This document shows, one piece after another, positions 6,120 through 15,279 of a DNA stretch of 31,067 bases. Below the pieces are notes generated by a model that did no database searches, was not told the DNA's origin, and saw only the letters and a list, made by a program, of their open reading frames with translations. The translations under genes were made by a program, and so were the position numbers. This DNA is from Muribaculaceae bacterium (GTDB taxonomy: Bacteria > Bacteroidota > Bacteroidia > Bacteroidales > Muribaculaceae): the NCBI GenBank assembly GCA_009775375.1, contig VSPO01000029.1:1-31067 (forward strand). The letters are read 5' to 3'. Position 1 is the first letter of the stretch. Each line of letters starts with the position of its first letter.

Positions 6120-9100
6120 ATGAAACCATATAGAATTTTTGTAGAGAAACGCCCGCAATACCGCAGCGAGGCCGAAAGCCTCCGCAACGAGCTCAACTCA
6201 AATCTCGGCCTCAACATAGCCGACTTGAGATTTCTCTGCGTCTACGATCTTTTCGGGTTCTCCGACGAACTTGTAGCAGACAGCAGCTACAAAGTGTTTG
6301 CAGAACCTGCCACCGACAAAGTCTCTGCCGACGTGGATTTCCAGAGCCGCCCCTTTCTGGCCATTGAATCCCTCCCGGGTCAGTTCGACCAACGTGCCGC
6401 AGCCGCCGAGGAATGCGTCAAGCTAATCCAGCCTGACGCCGACATCCAGATCCGAAGCGCTAAACTGATGATCTTCGATTCCTCCGTAGGCGAAGAGGAG
6501 ATGAAGAAGATCGCCCATTATTGCATCAATGCCGTGGAATCGCGCCAGAAAGACCTTTCCATCCTCGCTGCCTCGGAACGCGCCGCCGCCAAACCCGTGC
6601 CCGTGCTTGAAGGATTCCGCGAAATAACGGCAGAAAGCGCCCTGGCTTTCTGCAAGGAGAAGGGGCTCGCAATGAACGGCGACGACCTGATGGAGGTGGT
6701 GAAATATTTCTCTGCCGAAGGCCGCGACCCCAACGAGACTGAGCTCCGCATTCTCGACACCTACTGGAGCGACCACTGCCGCCACACCACTTTCACGACC
6801 GAACTGACCGACATCAAAGTCGACGATTCCTTCGCCACGGCCGACCTGGAGGAGAGCCTCCGTCAATGGCATGAGATCCGCAAGGAACTTGGCCGCGAAA
6901 ACAAGCCTCTCTGCCTCATGGACCTCGCTACGATCGGAGCACGCTATCTCAAGAAAAAAGGGCTGCTCGAAGACCTTGAGCAAAGCGAAGAGAACAATGC
7001 CTGCAGCATCTACGTAGACGTGGACGTTGACGGCACCATCGAGAAATGGCTCCTGCAATTCAAAAACGAGACGCACAACCACCCGACTGAGATCGAGCCT
7101 TTCGGCGGGGCATCCACCTGTCTCGGAGGAGCTATCCGCGATCCGTTGAGCGGACGTAGCTACGTCTATCAGGCCATGCGCGTGACCGGAGCAGGCGACA
7201 TCTATCAGCCCGTCTCTGCCACTCTTGAAGGGAAACTTCCCCAACGCGTCATCTCCCTTCGCGCCTGCGCAGGCTATTCATCCTATGGCAACCAGATTGG
7301 ATTGGCCACGACCCACGTGCGCGAAATCTACCATCCCGACTACGTGGCAAAACGCCTTGAGGTCGGAGCCGTGGTCGGAGCCGTGAAAGCTTCCGACGTG
7401 CGTCGCGAAAGCCCGACCCCGGGCGACGTGGTCCTGATGTTCGGCGGAAGAACCGGACGCGACGGCATCGGAGGAGCCACCGGCTCCTCGAAAGAGCACA
7501 CCACGTCTTCACTTGAGGAGTGCGGCTCTGAAGTACAGAAAGGCAATGCCCCGGAAGAGAGGAAGATAGCCCGACTGTTCCGCCGCCCGGAGGTGACACG
7601 CCTCATCAAGAAATCCAACGACTTCGGAGCAGGAGGCGTCAGCGTCGCTATCGGCGAGCTGACCGACGGCCTTGACATCTATCTCGACCGCGTGCCGACA
7701 AAGTATTCCGGACTCAACACCACTGAACTCGCCATCAGCGAAAGTCAGGAACGCATGTCTGTGGTGGTGGAGGCCAAAGACATGGAGGAATTCATGCGCT
7801 ATTGCCACGAGGAGAACCTTGAGGTCAACCATGTGGCCGACGTGACCGACACGAGAAGGATGCGCATGTACTACGGCGGCAAACTCGTGGCCGACCTTAG
7901 CCGCGAATTTATCGACTCAGCAGGCGCACGTCATTTCGCCCAGGCTACAATCGGCACGATCGATCCCTGCGACCCCTTCTCCCGCAAAGTGGAGGGAGAC
8001 TCCCTGAAGGAGAAGATGCTCAATCTTCTTGCCGACGACAATGTCACGTCGCAGAAGGGTCTTATCGAGCATTTCGACTCCTCCATCGGAAAGTCTACCG
8101 TGCTCATGCCTTTCGGAGGCAAGACCCAGCGGACCGAATCGCAAGTGTCAGTGCAGAAGCTCCCTGTCGGCAACCATCAGACCGACACGGCAAGCATGAT
8201 GGCCTTTGGATTCAATCCATTCCTCATGAGCTGGAGCCCTTACCACGGGGCAGCCTATTCTGTAGTGGAGGCCGTGGCCAAGGCCGTGGCAGCCGGCGCT
8301 GATTTCGAGAGAATGCGTTTCTCCTATCAGGAATATTTTGAAAGGATGCACAACCGCCATTCCTGGGGCAAACCCCTCGCCGCTCTGCTCGGCACCCTCA
8401 GGATGCAGACAGAACTCGGCCTCGCTTCTATCGGCGGCAAAGACTCGATGAGCGGTACGTTCGCCAATATCAACGTCCCCCCGACGCTGATAGCATTCGG
8501 AGTCGCTCCCGTCAGCAGCCACGTCGTAATCAGTCCCGAATTTAAAGCTGCGGGCAACTACGTGTACATCGTCCGTCATACTCCTCTCCCCTCTCTCATG
8601 CCCGACACGAAGCAGCTCATGGACAACTTCCGCATCCTCAACAGGCTGATAAAGGAGGGCACAGTAATATCAGGATACGCTCTCGGATTCGGAGGCGCGG
8701 CAGAGGCTCTTGCCAAAATGAGCTTCGGCAATGCCGTCGGAGCCGACGTGACGATCAAAGAGTCAGACCTATTCAACTTTGGCAACGGCTCAATCATCGT
8801 AGAGAGCAAGGAGATTCTCGAACTCCCGGGATTTGAGCTTATCGGCTCAACCACAACCGACGGATTCTTGAAGGTCAACGGCGAGGCAATAGCCATCGAC
8901 GAGGCTTTCGAGGCAAACCGCAAGAAATTCACGGCTGTCTATCCCGACCGCAGCGGAGTGAAGGGCTCGGCCCGCAATGCAGTCTCTGCAGGAGCGGCCC
9001 CCGCCTATGGAGGTGAGGCCAAGGAGCACCCTGTGGTTTATCTCCCCGTTTTCCCCGGCACAAACTGCGACTACGACATGGCCAAATCCTTCGCCGCCGA

Positions 9101-9827
9101 AGGTGCTGAGGTCACGACTTCCGTCTTCTGCAACCTTTTGCCTGAGGACGTCGAGAAATCCACGACCGATATGGCCGCCCATATCGACGCCTGCGACATA
9201 CTCGCCTTCTCCGGAGGCTTCTCCGAGGGCGACGAACCCGACGGAAGCGGCAAGTTCATCGCCAGCGTAATCCAGAACGAGAAGGTGAAGGCAGCAATAG
9301 AGCGTCTTCAGTCTCGCGGAGGTCTGATTTTGGGAATCTGCAATGGATTCCAGGCCCTTGTAAAATCCGGCTTGCTGCCCTTCGGCAAAATCGGCGAGCT
9401 CAGCGAGGATTCCCCAACTCTGTTCCACAACGACATCAACCGCCACATCTCCCAGATGGTGACGACACGCGTGGGGACAGTGGCCTCCCCCTGGCTCAAA
9501 GGCTTCGGTGAAGGAGAATTGCACACCATCGCCGCCTCCCACGGAGAGGGGAAATTCATGGCAAGCGAAGAGCTGGCCGAGACGCTCCACAAGAACGGAC
9601 AGATCGCATTCCAATACGTGGATGCCGAAGGCAACGCCACAATGGACTCTCCTGCCAATCCCAACGGATCGACCCAGGCCATCGAGGGCATAATCTCCCC
9701 CGACGGATTGATTCTCGGGAAGATGGGACACTCCGAGCGTTACGACAACGGATTGATGAAGAACATCCCCGGCAACAAGCGTCAGAATCTTTTCGCCAAC
9801 GCCGTGGCTTATTTCAGAAAGAGATAA
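6120..9827 (+). CDS. purL: PurL, phosphoribosylformylglycinamidine synthase (large form)
   Basis: This 1235-residue enzyme converts FGAR, glutamine and ATP to FGAM, the fourth step of purine synthesis. It is the large single-chain form, so no separate purS or purQ is needed. Visible motifs are the ATP-binding core YWSDHCRHTTF near 217-227, NETHNHPTEIEPFGGA in the first synthetase half, and the second half with GGKDSMSGTF. The C-terminal class I glutamine amidotransferase has nucleophile Cys1074 in GICNGFQ and the catalytic pair His1204 and Glu1206 in GHSER. It is slightly shorter than the E. coli protein (about 1295). The 108-bp gap from purE holds no gene. Long antisense open frames in this GC-rich gene are shadows. 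Confidence 0.98.
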   Translation: MKPYRIFVEKRPQYRSEAESLRNELNSNLGLNIADLRFLCVYDLFGFSDELVADSSYKVFAEPATDKVSADVDFQSRPFLAIESLPGQFDQRAAAAEECVKLIQPDADIQIRSAKLMIFDSSVGEEEMKKIAHYCINAVESRQKDLSILAASERAAAKPVPVLEGFREITAESALAFCKEKGLAMNGDDLMEVVKYFSAEGRDPNETELRILDTYWSDHCRHTTFTTELTDIKVDDSFATADLEESLRQWHEIRKELGRENKPLCLMDLATIGARYLKKKGLLEDLEQSEENNACSIYVDVDVDGTIEKWLLQFKNETHNHPTEIEPFGGASTCLGGAIRDPLSGRSYVYQAMRVTGAGDIYQPVSATLEGKLPQRVISLRACAGYSSYGNQIGLATTHVREIYHPDYVAKRLEVGAVVGAVKASDVRRESPTPGDVVLMFGGRTGRDGIGGATGSSKEHTTSSLEECGSEVQKGNAPEERKIARLFRRPEVTRLIKKSNDFGAGGVSVAIGELTDGLDIYLDRVPTKYSGLNTTELAISESQERMSVVVEAKDMEEFMRYCHEENLEVNHVADVTDTRRMRMYYGGKLVADLSREFIDSAGARHFAQATIGTIDPCDPFSRKVEGDSLKEKMLNLLADDNVTSQKGLIEHFDSSIGKSTVLMPFGGKTQRTESQVSVQKLPVGNHQTDTASMMAFGFNPFLMSWSPYHGAAYSVVEAVAKAVAAGADFERMRFSYQEYFERMHNRHSWGKPLAALLGTLRMQTELGLASIGGKDSMSGTFANINVPPTLIAFGVAPVSSHVVISPEFKAAGNYVYIVRHTPLPSLMPDTKQLMDNFRILNRLIKEGTVISGYALGFGGAAEALAKMSFGNAVGADVTIKESDLFNFGNGSIIVESKEILELPGFELIGSTTTDGFLKVNGEAIAIDEAFEANRKKFTAVYPDRSGVKGSARNAVSAGAAPAYGGEAKEHPVVYLPVFPGTNCDYDMAKSFAAEGAEVTTSVFCNLLPEDVEKSTTDMAAHIDACDILAFSGGFSEGDEPDGSGKFIASVIQNEKVKAAIERLQSRGGLILGICNGFQALVKSGLLPFGKIGELSEDSPTLFHNDINRHISQMVTTRVGTVASPWLKGFGEGELHTIAASHGEGKFMASEELAETLHKNGQIAFQYVDAEGNATMDSPANPNGSTQAIEGIISPDGLILGKMGHSERYDNGLMKNIPGNKRQNLFANAVAYFRKR

Positions 9828-9836
9828 TTGGAGCTT

Positions 9837-9869
9837 CCCGGGCTTCCGCCTTAAAAGAGTAAGCCCGGG
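9837..9869 (+). other. Hairpin in the purL-purM gap
   Basis: CCCGGGCTT at 9837-9845 pairs perfectly with AAGCCCGGG at 9861-9869. No T-run follows, so it is more likely an mRNA processing or stability element, or a partial attenuator, than a full terminator. The 122-bp gap (9828-9949) is the longest inside the cluster and holds no gene. No good -7 box was found in it. Confidence 0.4.
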
Positions 9870-9949
9870 CAAGCATAAATCTTAAGTGTGACAAAAAAAC
9901 GATCACGCTTTCATACTACAAGACAACAATAATAAAAAAGATAGAGGAA

Positions 9950-10975
9950 ATGGCAAAAAGTTATGAAGAGTCGGGCGTGAATCTTGAGGCCGGCTATGAG
10001 GTGGTGAGCCGCATAAAAAAACACGTGGCCTCGACGAATATCGCAGGCTGCATGGGCAATATCGGGGCTTTCGGCGGCATGTTCGACCTTGGGTCGCTCA
10101 ACTACAAGCACCCGATCCTGGTCAGCGGCACCGACGGCGTCGGCACCAAGCTGAAAATCGCGTTCGCCCTCGACAAGCATGACACGATAGGCATCGACGC
10201 CGTGGCCATGTGCGTCAACGACGTTCTCGCCCAGGGCGCCAAGCCATTGGTGTTTCTTGACTATGTGGCGGTCGGCAAAAACCATCCCGCCGTTGTCGAG
10301 GCCATCGTTGCAGGCGTGGCTGAGGGATGCCGTCAGGCAGGATGTGCCCTCGTGGGCGGCGAGACCGCCGAGATGCCCGGCATGTATGCCGAAGACGACT
10401 ACGACATCGCGGGATTCACCGTCGGAGCCGTGGAGAAAGACCGTCTGATCGACTGCTCAAAAGTGAAGGTCGGCGACATCCTTGTCGGTATAGCCTCTTC
10501 AGGCGTGCACTCCAACGGATTCAGCCTCGTTCGCAAAATCGTGGCTGACAATGGCCTCGACCTCAACAGCAAATATGAGGAGACGGGCGACAAGACCCTC
10601 GGAGAAATGCTACTGACACCCACGCGCATCTACGTAAAGCAGGTGCATGATGTGCTAAAGGAGATCGACGTCCACGGCATAGCCCACATCACGGGCGGCG
10701 GCTTCGACGAGAATATCCCCAGAATCCTTTCCGAAGGCCAAGGGATAGAAGTGGAGGAGGGAAGCTGGGAAATCCTCCCTGTCTTCAGCATCCTTGAGAA
10801 ATATGGCAAGATTCCCCACCGAGAGATGTTCAACATCTTCAACATGGGCATCGGCATGGTGCTGGCCATAGACGAGGCCGACGCGGCTCGCACGATAGAG
10901 ATTCTCACGGAGGCAGGAGAGAAGGCTTCCGTCATCGGAAAAATCGTAAAAGGCAAGGGCGTCACCATCAAATGA
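9950..10975 (+). CDS. purM: PurM, phosphoribosylformylglycinamidine cyclo-ligase (AIR synthetase)
   Basis: The 341-residue protein closes the imidazole ring: FGAM plus ATP gives AIR. It shares the PurM/PurL fold. The glycine-rich nucleotide-binding motif SGTDGVGTKLK lies at 59-69, followed by DAVAMCVNDVLAQGA and VGGETAEMPGMY, all hallmark PurM segments. Length matches the family (about 345). It starts at ATG 9950 after an A-rich stretch and a weak AGGA site. Its stop is followed within seven bases by purN, so the two are co-translated from one mRNA. Confidence 0.97.
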   Translation: MAKSYEESGVNLEAGYEVVSRIKKHVASTNIAGCMGNIGAFGGMFDLGSLNYKHPILVSGTDGVGTKLKIAFALDKHDTIGIDAVAMCVNDVLAQGAKPLVFLDYVAVGKNHPAVVEAIVAGVAEGCRQAGCALVGGETAEMPGMYAEDDYDIAGFTVGAVEKDRLIDCSKVKVGDILVGIASSGVHSNGFSLVRKIVADNGLDLNSKYEETGDKTLGEMLLTPTRIYVKQVHDVLKEIDVHGIAHITGGGFDENIPRILSEGQGIEVEEGSWEILPVFSILEKYGKIPHREMFNIFNMGIGMVLAIDEADAARTIEILTEAGEKASVIGKIVKGKGVTIK

Positions 10976-10982
10976 CATCGGA

Positions 10983-11552
10983 ATGAAAAAGAAGATAGCC
11001 ATATTCGCCAGCGGAAACGGCACCAATTTCGAGGCATTGGCGCAAGCCTGTGCCGACGGAAGGATCAATGCCGAGGTGGCGCTTTGCATCACCGACAAGC
11101 CCGGGGCCTACGTGACTCAACGCGCCGCACGTCATGGCGTACCGGTGGTGGAATTCCGTCCGAAGGATTATGATTCGAAAGAGGCATTCGAGACGATGCT
11201 TCTTGGCCATCTCAAAGAAAAAGGCATCGACCTGATCTGCCTGGCGGGCTACATGCGCATCGTCGGCGACGTGCTGCTCAATGCCTACGCGGGAAGAATC
11301 ATCAACATCCATCCTTCGCTCCTTCCGGCCTTCCGTGGAGCCGACGCCATCGGACAGGCAATGGAATACGGGGTGAAAATCTACGGCGTCAGCATCCATT
11401 TCGTGGATTCCACTCTCGACGGAGGGAAGATCATAGCCCAGGCTGCCGTGGAATATGAGGGATCCGACCGCGAAGAGCTTGAATCCATGATCCATGCCCA
11501 AGAGCATGAATTATATCCCAAGACCGTGGCACGGCTTATTGAAAACCTATAA
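10983..11552 (+). CDS. purN: PurN, phosphoribosylglycinamide formyltransferase
   Basis: The 189-residue enzyme transfers a formyl group from 10-formyl-tetrahydrofolate to GAR, giving FGAR. The phosphate-binding loop SGNGTNF is at 10-16. The catalytic triad is visible as Asn108 and His110 (INIHPSLLPAF) and Asp146 (VDSTLDGG), matching Asn106, His108 and Asp144 of the E. coli enzyme. It is therefore the folate-dependent type, linking it to FolD encoded in the same cluster. It follows purM by 7 bp and precedes purH by 26 bp. Confidence 0.97.
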   Translation: MKKKIAIFASGNGTNFEALAQACADGRINAEVALCITDKPGAYVTQRAARHGVPVVEFRPKDYDSKEAFETMLLGHLKEKGIDLICLAGYMRIVGDVLLNAYAGRIINIHPSLLPAFRGADAIGQAMEYGVKIYGVSIHFVDSTLDGGKIIAQAAVEYEGSDREELESMIHAQEHELYPKTVARLIENL

Positions 11553-11578
11553 TCAAAAACGATACACTCAAAATAAAA

Positions 11579-13108
11579 ATGAGAGCATTAATTAGCGTAA
11601 GCGATAAGACAGGAGTTGTGGAATTCGCCACAGCCCTTAAAAATCTCGGGTGGGAACTGATCGCCACCGGAGGCACACTCAAGGCTCTGCGTGGAGCGGG
11701 TCTTGAAGTGCTCGACATACAGGACGTCACCGGTTTTCCGGAGATCTGCGAAGGCAGGGTGAAGACGCTCCATCCGAAAGTGCACGGCGGACTGCTTGCC
11801 CGCCGCGACAGCGCCGACCATATGGCCCAGCTTGCCGAGAACGGCATCACCACCATTGAGATGGTCTGCGTCAATCTTTATCCTTTCGAGGCAACAATAG
11901 CCAAGGAGGGAGTCACGATGGAAGACGCCGTGGAGAACATCGACATAGGCGGGCCCTCCATGCTTCGCAGCGCGGCCAAGAATTTCAAGGACGTGACCGT
12001 GGTGTGCGACCCTTCAGACTATGCCTGCATAGTGGAGGAGATTGCCACCAACGGAAACACCACCCTTGAGACAAGACTGAAGCTGTCGGCAAAAGCTTAC
12101 ACACACACGGCACTATACGACAGCCACATCGCCACATATATGCGCAAGGCCGCCGGACTCGACGAGAAGCTTTTCCTTGCATTCGATGCTATCCAGACTC
12201 TTCGCTACGGAGAGAATCCCCATCAGGCAGCCACGTTCTATCGCGGACCGGAGGAAGTGTCCTACTCCGTTGCACATGCACGTCAGCTTGGGGGCAAGGA
12301 ACTTAGCTACAACAATATTCAGGATGCCAATGCCGCACTGAACATCGTCAGGGAGTTCTGCCAGCCTTTCTGCGTGGCCCTGAAGCATATGAATCCCTGC
12401 GGTGCCGGCGTAGGCAACGACCTTCTTGAGGCTTGGACCCGTGCCTATGAGGCCGACAAGGTCAGCATCTATGGCGGAATCGTGGCCATGAACCGTCCGC
12501 TGACGGCAGAGGTGGCACGACAGATGAAACCCATATTCCTTGAAATCGTCATGGCCCCCTCTTTTGAGCCTGAAGCCCTCGAAGTGCTTGCATCAAAGAA
12601 AAACCTTCGTCTTCTCGAAGTGAAGATGGACAATGTCAAGGCTCCCCAGAAACAATATGTAGGGGTCAACGGCGGTATGCTCGTGCAGGATTCCGACACG
12701 GAATGCAAGGAGATAACAGCCGACATGTGCGTCACCAAACGCAAGCCCACAGAGCAGGAACTTAAGGAGCTCGACTTCGGTTGGAAGATTGTCAAGCACG
12801 TGAAGAGCAACGCCATCGTGGTGGTGAAAGACGAAGCAACTGCAGGAGTGGGCGCCGGACAGATGAACCGCGTAGGCTCCGCTGAGATAGCACTCGAAGA
12901 AGCAAAGGCTGCTGGCATCACGGAAGGACTCGTGCTCGCCTCCGACGGCTTCCTTCCTTTTGGCGACACCGTTGAGCTCGCCTCCAAATACGGAGTGACG
13001 GCCATCGTGCAACCCGGAGGAAGTATCCGCGACGAGGATTCGATAAAGGTGGCCGACGAAAAAGGCATCACGATGCTCTTCACCGGAATGCGTCACTTCA
13101 AACATTGA
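11579..13108 (+). CDS. purH: PurH, bifunctional AICAR transformylase / IMP cyclohydrolase
   Basis: The 509-residue protein carries out the last two steps to IMP: formylation of AICAR with 10-formyl-tetrahydrofolate, then ring closure. The N-terminal cyclohydrolase (about 1-200) has ISVSDKTG, ATGGT, GRVKTLHPKVHGG and NLYPF. The C-terminal transformylase contains the Lys269-His270 pair in ALKHMNPCGAG, needed for formyl transfer. The end reads DSIKVADEKGITMLFTGMRHFKH, typical of the family. Its stop is five bases before the purD ATG. Confidence 0.98.
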   Translation: MRALISVSDKTGVVEFATALKNLGWELIATGGTLKALRGAGLEVLDIQDVTGFPEICEGRVKTLHPKVHGGLLARRDSADHMAQLAENGITTIEMVCVNLYPFEATIAKEGVTMEDAVENIDIGGPSMLRSAAKNFKDVTVVCDPSDYACIVEEIATNGNTTLETRLKLSAKAYTHTALYDSHIATYMRKAAGLDEKLFLAFDAIQTLRYGENPHQAATFYRGPEEVSYSVAHARQLGGKELSYNNIQDANAALNIVREFCQPFCVALKHMNPCGAGVGNDLLEAWTRAYEADKVSIYGGIVAMNRPLTAEVARQMKPIFLEIVMAPSFEPEALEVLASKKNLRLLEVKMDNVKAPQKQYVGVNGGMLVQDSDTECKEITADMCVTKRKPTEQELKELDFGWKIVKHVKSNAIVVVKDEATAGVGAGQMNRVGSAEIALEEAKAAGITEGLVLASDGFLPFGDTVELASKYGVTAIVQPGGSIRDEDSIKVADEKGITMLFTGMRHFKH

Positions 13109-13113
13109 TCGGG

Positions 13114-14361
13114 ATGAAGAAGAACGTGCTCGTGATAGGCGGAGGCGGACGCTGCCACGCCATTGTGAAAGCTTTGAAGCGTTCTCCGAGGGTGCAGAAG
13201 ATATTCTGCGCCCCCGGCAACGCCGGAATCGCCGCTGACGCTGAATGCGTTGCCATAGGCGTGGAGGACGCAGAAGGCATAGTCAAATTCGTGGAGGAGA
13301 ATGCCATCGACATGACCGTCGTCGGCCCGGAGGCGGCTCTGGCCGCCGGTGTCGTGGATGCCCTCGCCGCGAAAGGACACAAGGCTTTTGGCCCCACAAA
13401 AGCCGCTGCAAGAATCGAAAGCAGCAAAGAGTTTGCCAAGCAGATAATGGCCAAATACAATGTCCTGACAGCAGGATACGAAGCCTTCGACAACTTCGAG
13501 CAGGCATGGGACTACGTAAAAGGCCGCCCTCTGCCGGCCGTCATAAAATACGACGGACTCGCAGCCGGGAAAGGCGTGGTCGTGGCTCTTACGTATGAAG
13601 AGGCAGAAGAGGCTCTTCGCGACATGCTTCTCGACGCAAGCTTCGGGAAGGGACGCGTCGTGGTAGAGGATTTCCTCGACGGTCCGGAATTTTCGTTCAT
13701 GTGCGTCGTCTCCGGAAACAAGGTTTATCCGTTGGCCATGGCTCAGGACCACAAACGCGCCTACGACGGCGACAAAGGTCCGAACACGGGTGGCATGGGT
13801 GCCTACTCACCGGTGCCGTTCGTGACGGAAGAGATCCGCGAGAAAGCGCTTAACGAGATAATCCAGCGCACGGCCGACGGACTCGTGGCCGAGGGAGTTC
13901 CTTTTACCGGAGTGCTTTATGGAGGACTTATCCTCACGAAAGAGGGGCCGAAGGTAATCGAATTCAACGCCCGCTTCGGCGACCCTGAGACGGAGGTGGT
14001 TCTCCCCCGCCTTGAAAGCGATTTCTACGATCTCGTGGAAGCCGCCGTGGAGGGGAAAGACTGCGAGACCCGCTGGAGTCCCGAGGCATATCTCGGAGTC
14101 GTGCTCGCCTCCAAAGGCTATCCCGGCCATTATGAGAAAGGCGCGGAAATCAAAGGCCTCGGAAACGTCGACGCGCTCGTCTACCATATGGGCACGAAAC
14201 GCGACGGCGACAAAATCCTGACGGCCGGAGGCCGCGTGCTGATGGTGGTGGGCAAAGGGAAAACGATCTCGGAGGCCAATGAGAAAGCAAAGGCGGAAAT
14301 AGCCAAAATAGATTGCGACGCGCTCTTCCATCGCACCGACATCGGCAAAGCATCACTCTAA
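13114..14361 (+). CDS. purD: PurD, phosphoribosylamine-glycine ligase (GAR synthetase)
   Basis: The 415-residue ATP-grasp enzyme joins phosphoribosylamine and glycine to make GAR, the second step of the pathway. Family motifs are CAPGNAGIA, VGPEAALAAGVVD, FGPTKAAARIESSKEFAK, IKYDGLAAGKGVVVA, QDHKRAYDGDKGPNTGGMGAYSP and the metal-binding EFNARFGDPET. The ATG at 13114 is chosen; the frame also opens at a TTG at 13105 that overlaps the purH stop. One oddity is GGGGRCHAI near the N-terminus where most PurD proteins have GGGGREHA; this is probably a lineage variant rather than a defect, since all other motifs are intact. Confidence 0.97.
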   Translation: MKKNVLVIGGGGRCHAIVKALKRSPRVQKIFCAPGNAGIAADAECVAIGVEDAEGIVKFVEENAIDMTVVGPEAALAAGVVDALAAKGHKAFGPTKAAARIESSKEFAKQIMAKYNVLTAGYEAFDNFEQAWDYVKGRPLPAVIKYDGLAAGKGVVVALTYEEAEEALRDMLLDASFGKGRVVVEDFLDGPEFSFMCVVSGNKVYPLAMAQDHKRAYDGDKGPNTGGMGAYSPVPFVTEEIREKALNEIIQRTADGLVAEGVPFTGVLYGGLILTKEGPKVIEFNARFGDPETEVVLPRLESDFYDLVEAAVEGKDCETRWSPEAYLGVVLASKGYPGHYEKGAEIKGLGNVDALVYHMGTKRDGDKILTAGGRVLMVVGKGKTISEANEKAKAEIAKIDCDALFHRTDIGKASL

Positions 14362-14384
14362 AACCATACTGACAGATTCATCAA

Positions 14385-15239
14385 ATGACAATAAGCGGAA
14401 CCCAATTAGCAAAAGAACTTAAGCAAGACGTCGCCGCCAGGGTGGCAGAAGTGAAAGAGAAATACGGACGTGCGCCACATCTCGTGGTGATTCTCGTCGG
14501 TGAAGATCCCGCAAGCCAGTCGTATGTCAAAGGGAAAGGGCGCGACGCGGAGGAAGTGGGCTTCAAAAGCACCACCATCCGGCGTCCCGCCGACATCACC
14601 GAGGAAGAACTTCTCGGCATGATTGCCGAGCTAAATGCCGACGACAGCGTTGACGGCGTTCTCGTGCAGCTTCCCCTCCCCCGCCATATCGACGAAGACA
14701 AGGTCATCGAGGCTATCTCAAAAGAGAAAGACGTCGACGGTTTCCATCCCGGCAACGTAGCCTCGCTTTGGCAAAAGCTCCCCTGCACCCTCCCTTGCAC
14801 ACCCAAAGGAATCATCAAGCTCCTTGACAAAGCCGGAGTGCAGATCGAGGGGAAGAAAGCCGTAGTGATAGGAAGAAGCAACATCGTAGGCCTTCCGGCC
14901 GCAAAGTTGCTTCTTGACAGAAACGCCACCGTGACCATGGCTCACAGCCGCACCAAAGACCTGGCCAAGGTAGCCTCCGAAGCCGACATACTTGTCGTGG
15001 CGATCGGAAGGCCACGCTTCGTGACGGCCGACATGGTAGGCGAAGGAGCCGCCGTCATAGACGTCGGCGTCAACCGCGACCCGGAGACCGGGAAACTTTG
15101 CGGCGACGTTGACTTCGAAGCCGTCAGCGGCAAAGCTTCGGTCATCACTCCCGTGCCGGGAGGCGTAGGACCCATGACACGGGCCTGCCTGATGGAGAAC
15201 ACCCTAGAATGCTTCATCCGCAAAATGGAGAAGGCGTAA
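14385..15239 (+). CDS. folD: FolD, methylene-THF dehydrogenase / methenyl-THF cyclohydrolase
   Basis: The 284-residue bifunctional enzyme interconverts 5,10-methylene- and 10-formyl-tetrahydrofolate using NADP+, and so supplies the formyl donor for PurN and PurH encoded just upstream. The catalytic Tyr47 and Lys51 are in SYVKGKGRDAEEVGF. The motif DGVLVQLPLPRHID, the VDGFHP segment, the Rossmann motif VVIGRSNIVGLPAA and the C-terminal TPVPGGVGPMTRA are all present. Length is normal. It lies 23 bp after purD, and this placement supports co-regulation of one-carbon supply with purine synthesis. Confidence 0.97.
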   Translation: MTISGTQLAKELKQDVAARVAEVKEKYGRAPHLVVILVGEDPASQSYVKGKGRDAEEVGFKSTTIRRPADITEEELLGMIAELNADDSVDGVLVQLPLPRHIDEDKVIEAISKEKDVDGFHPGNVASLWQKLPCTLPCTPKGIIKLLDKAGVQIEGKKAVVIGRSNIVGLPAAKLLLDRNATVTMAHSRTKDLAKVASEADILVVAIGRPRFVTADMVGEGAAVIDVGVNRDPETGKLCGDVDFEAVSGKASVITPVPGGVGPMTRACLMENTLECFIRKMEKA

Positions 15240-15279
15240 AGCCGGGGAAATTATTAATTTGTAAAATTTTTATATCGAT

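Noticed and set aside
8847..9872. Long minus-strand open frame (341 codons) opposite the 3' half of purL
   Set aside because: Shadow of a GC-rich gene: purL is complete with all catalytic motifs, and the antisense frame has no family resemblance. The same holds for other long antisense frames opposite purL, purM, purH, purB and guaA.
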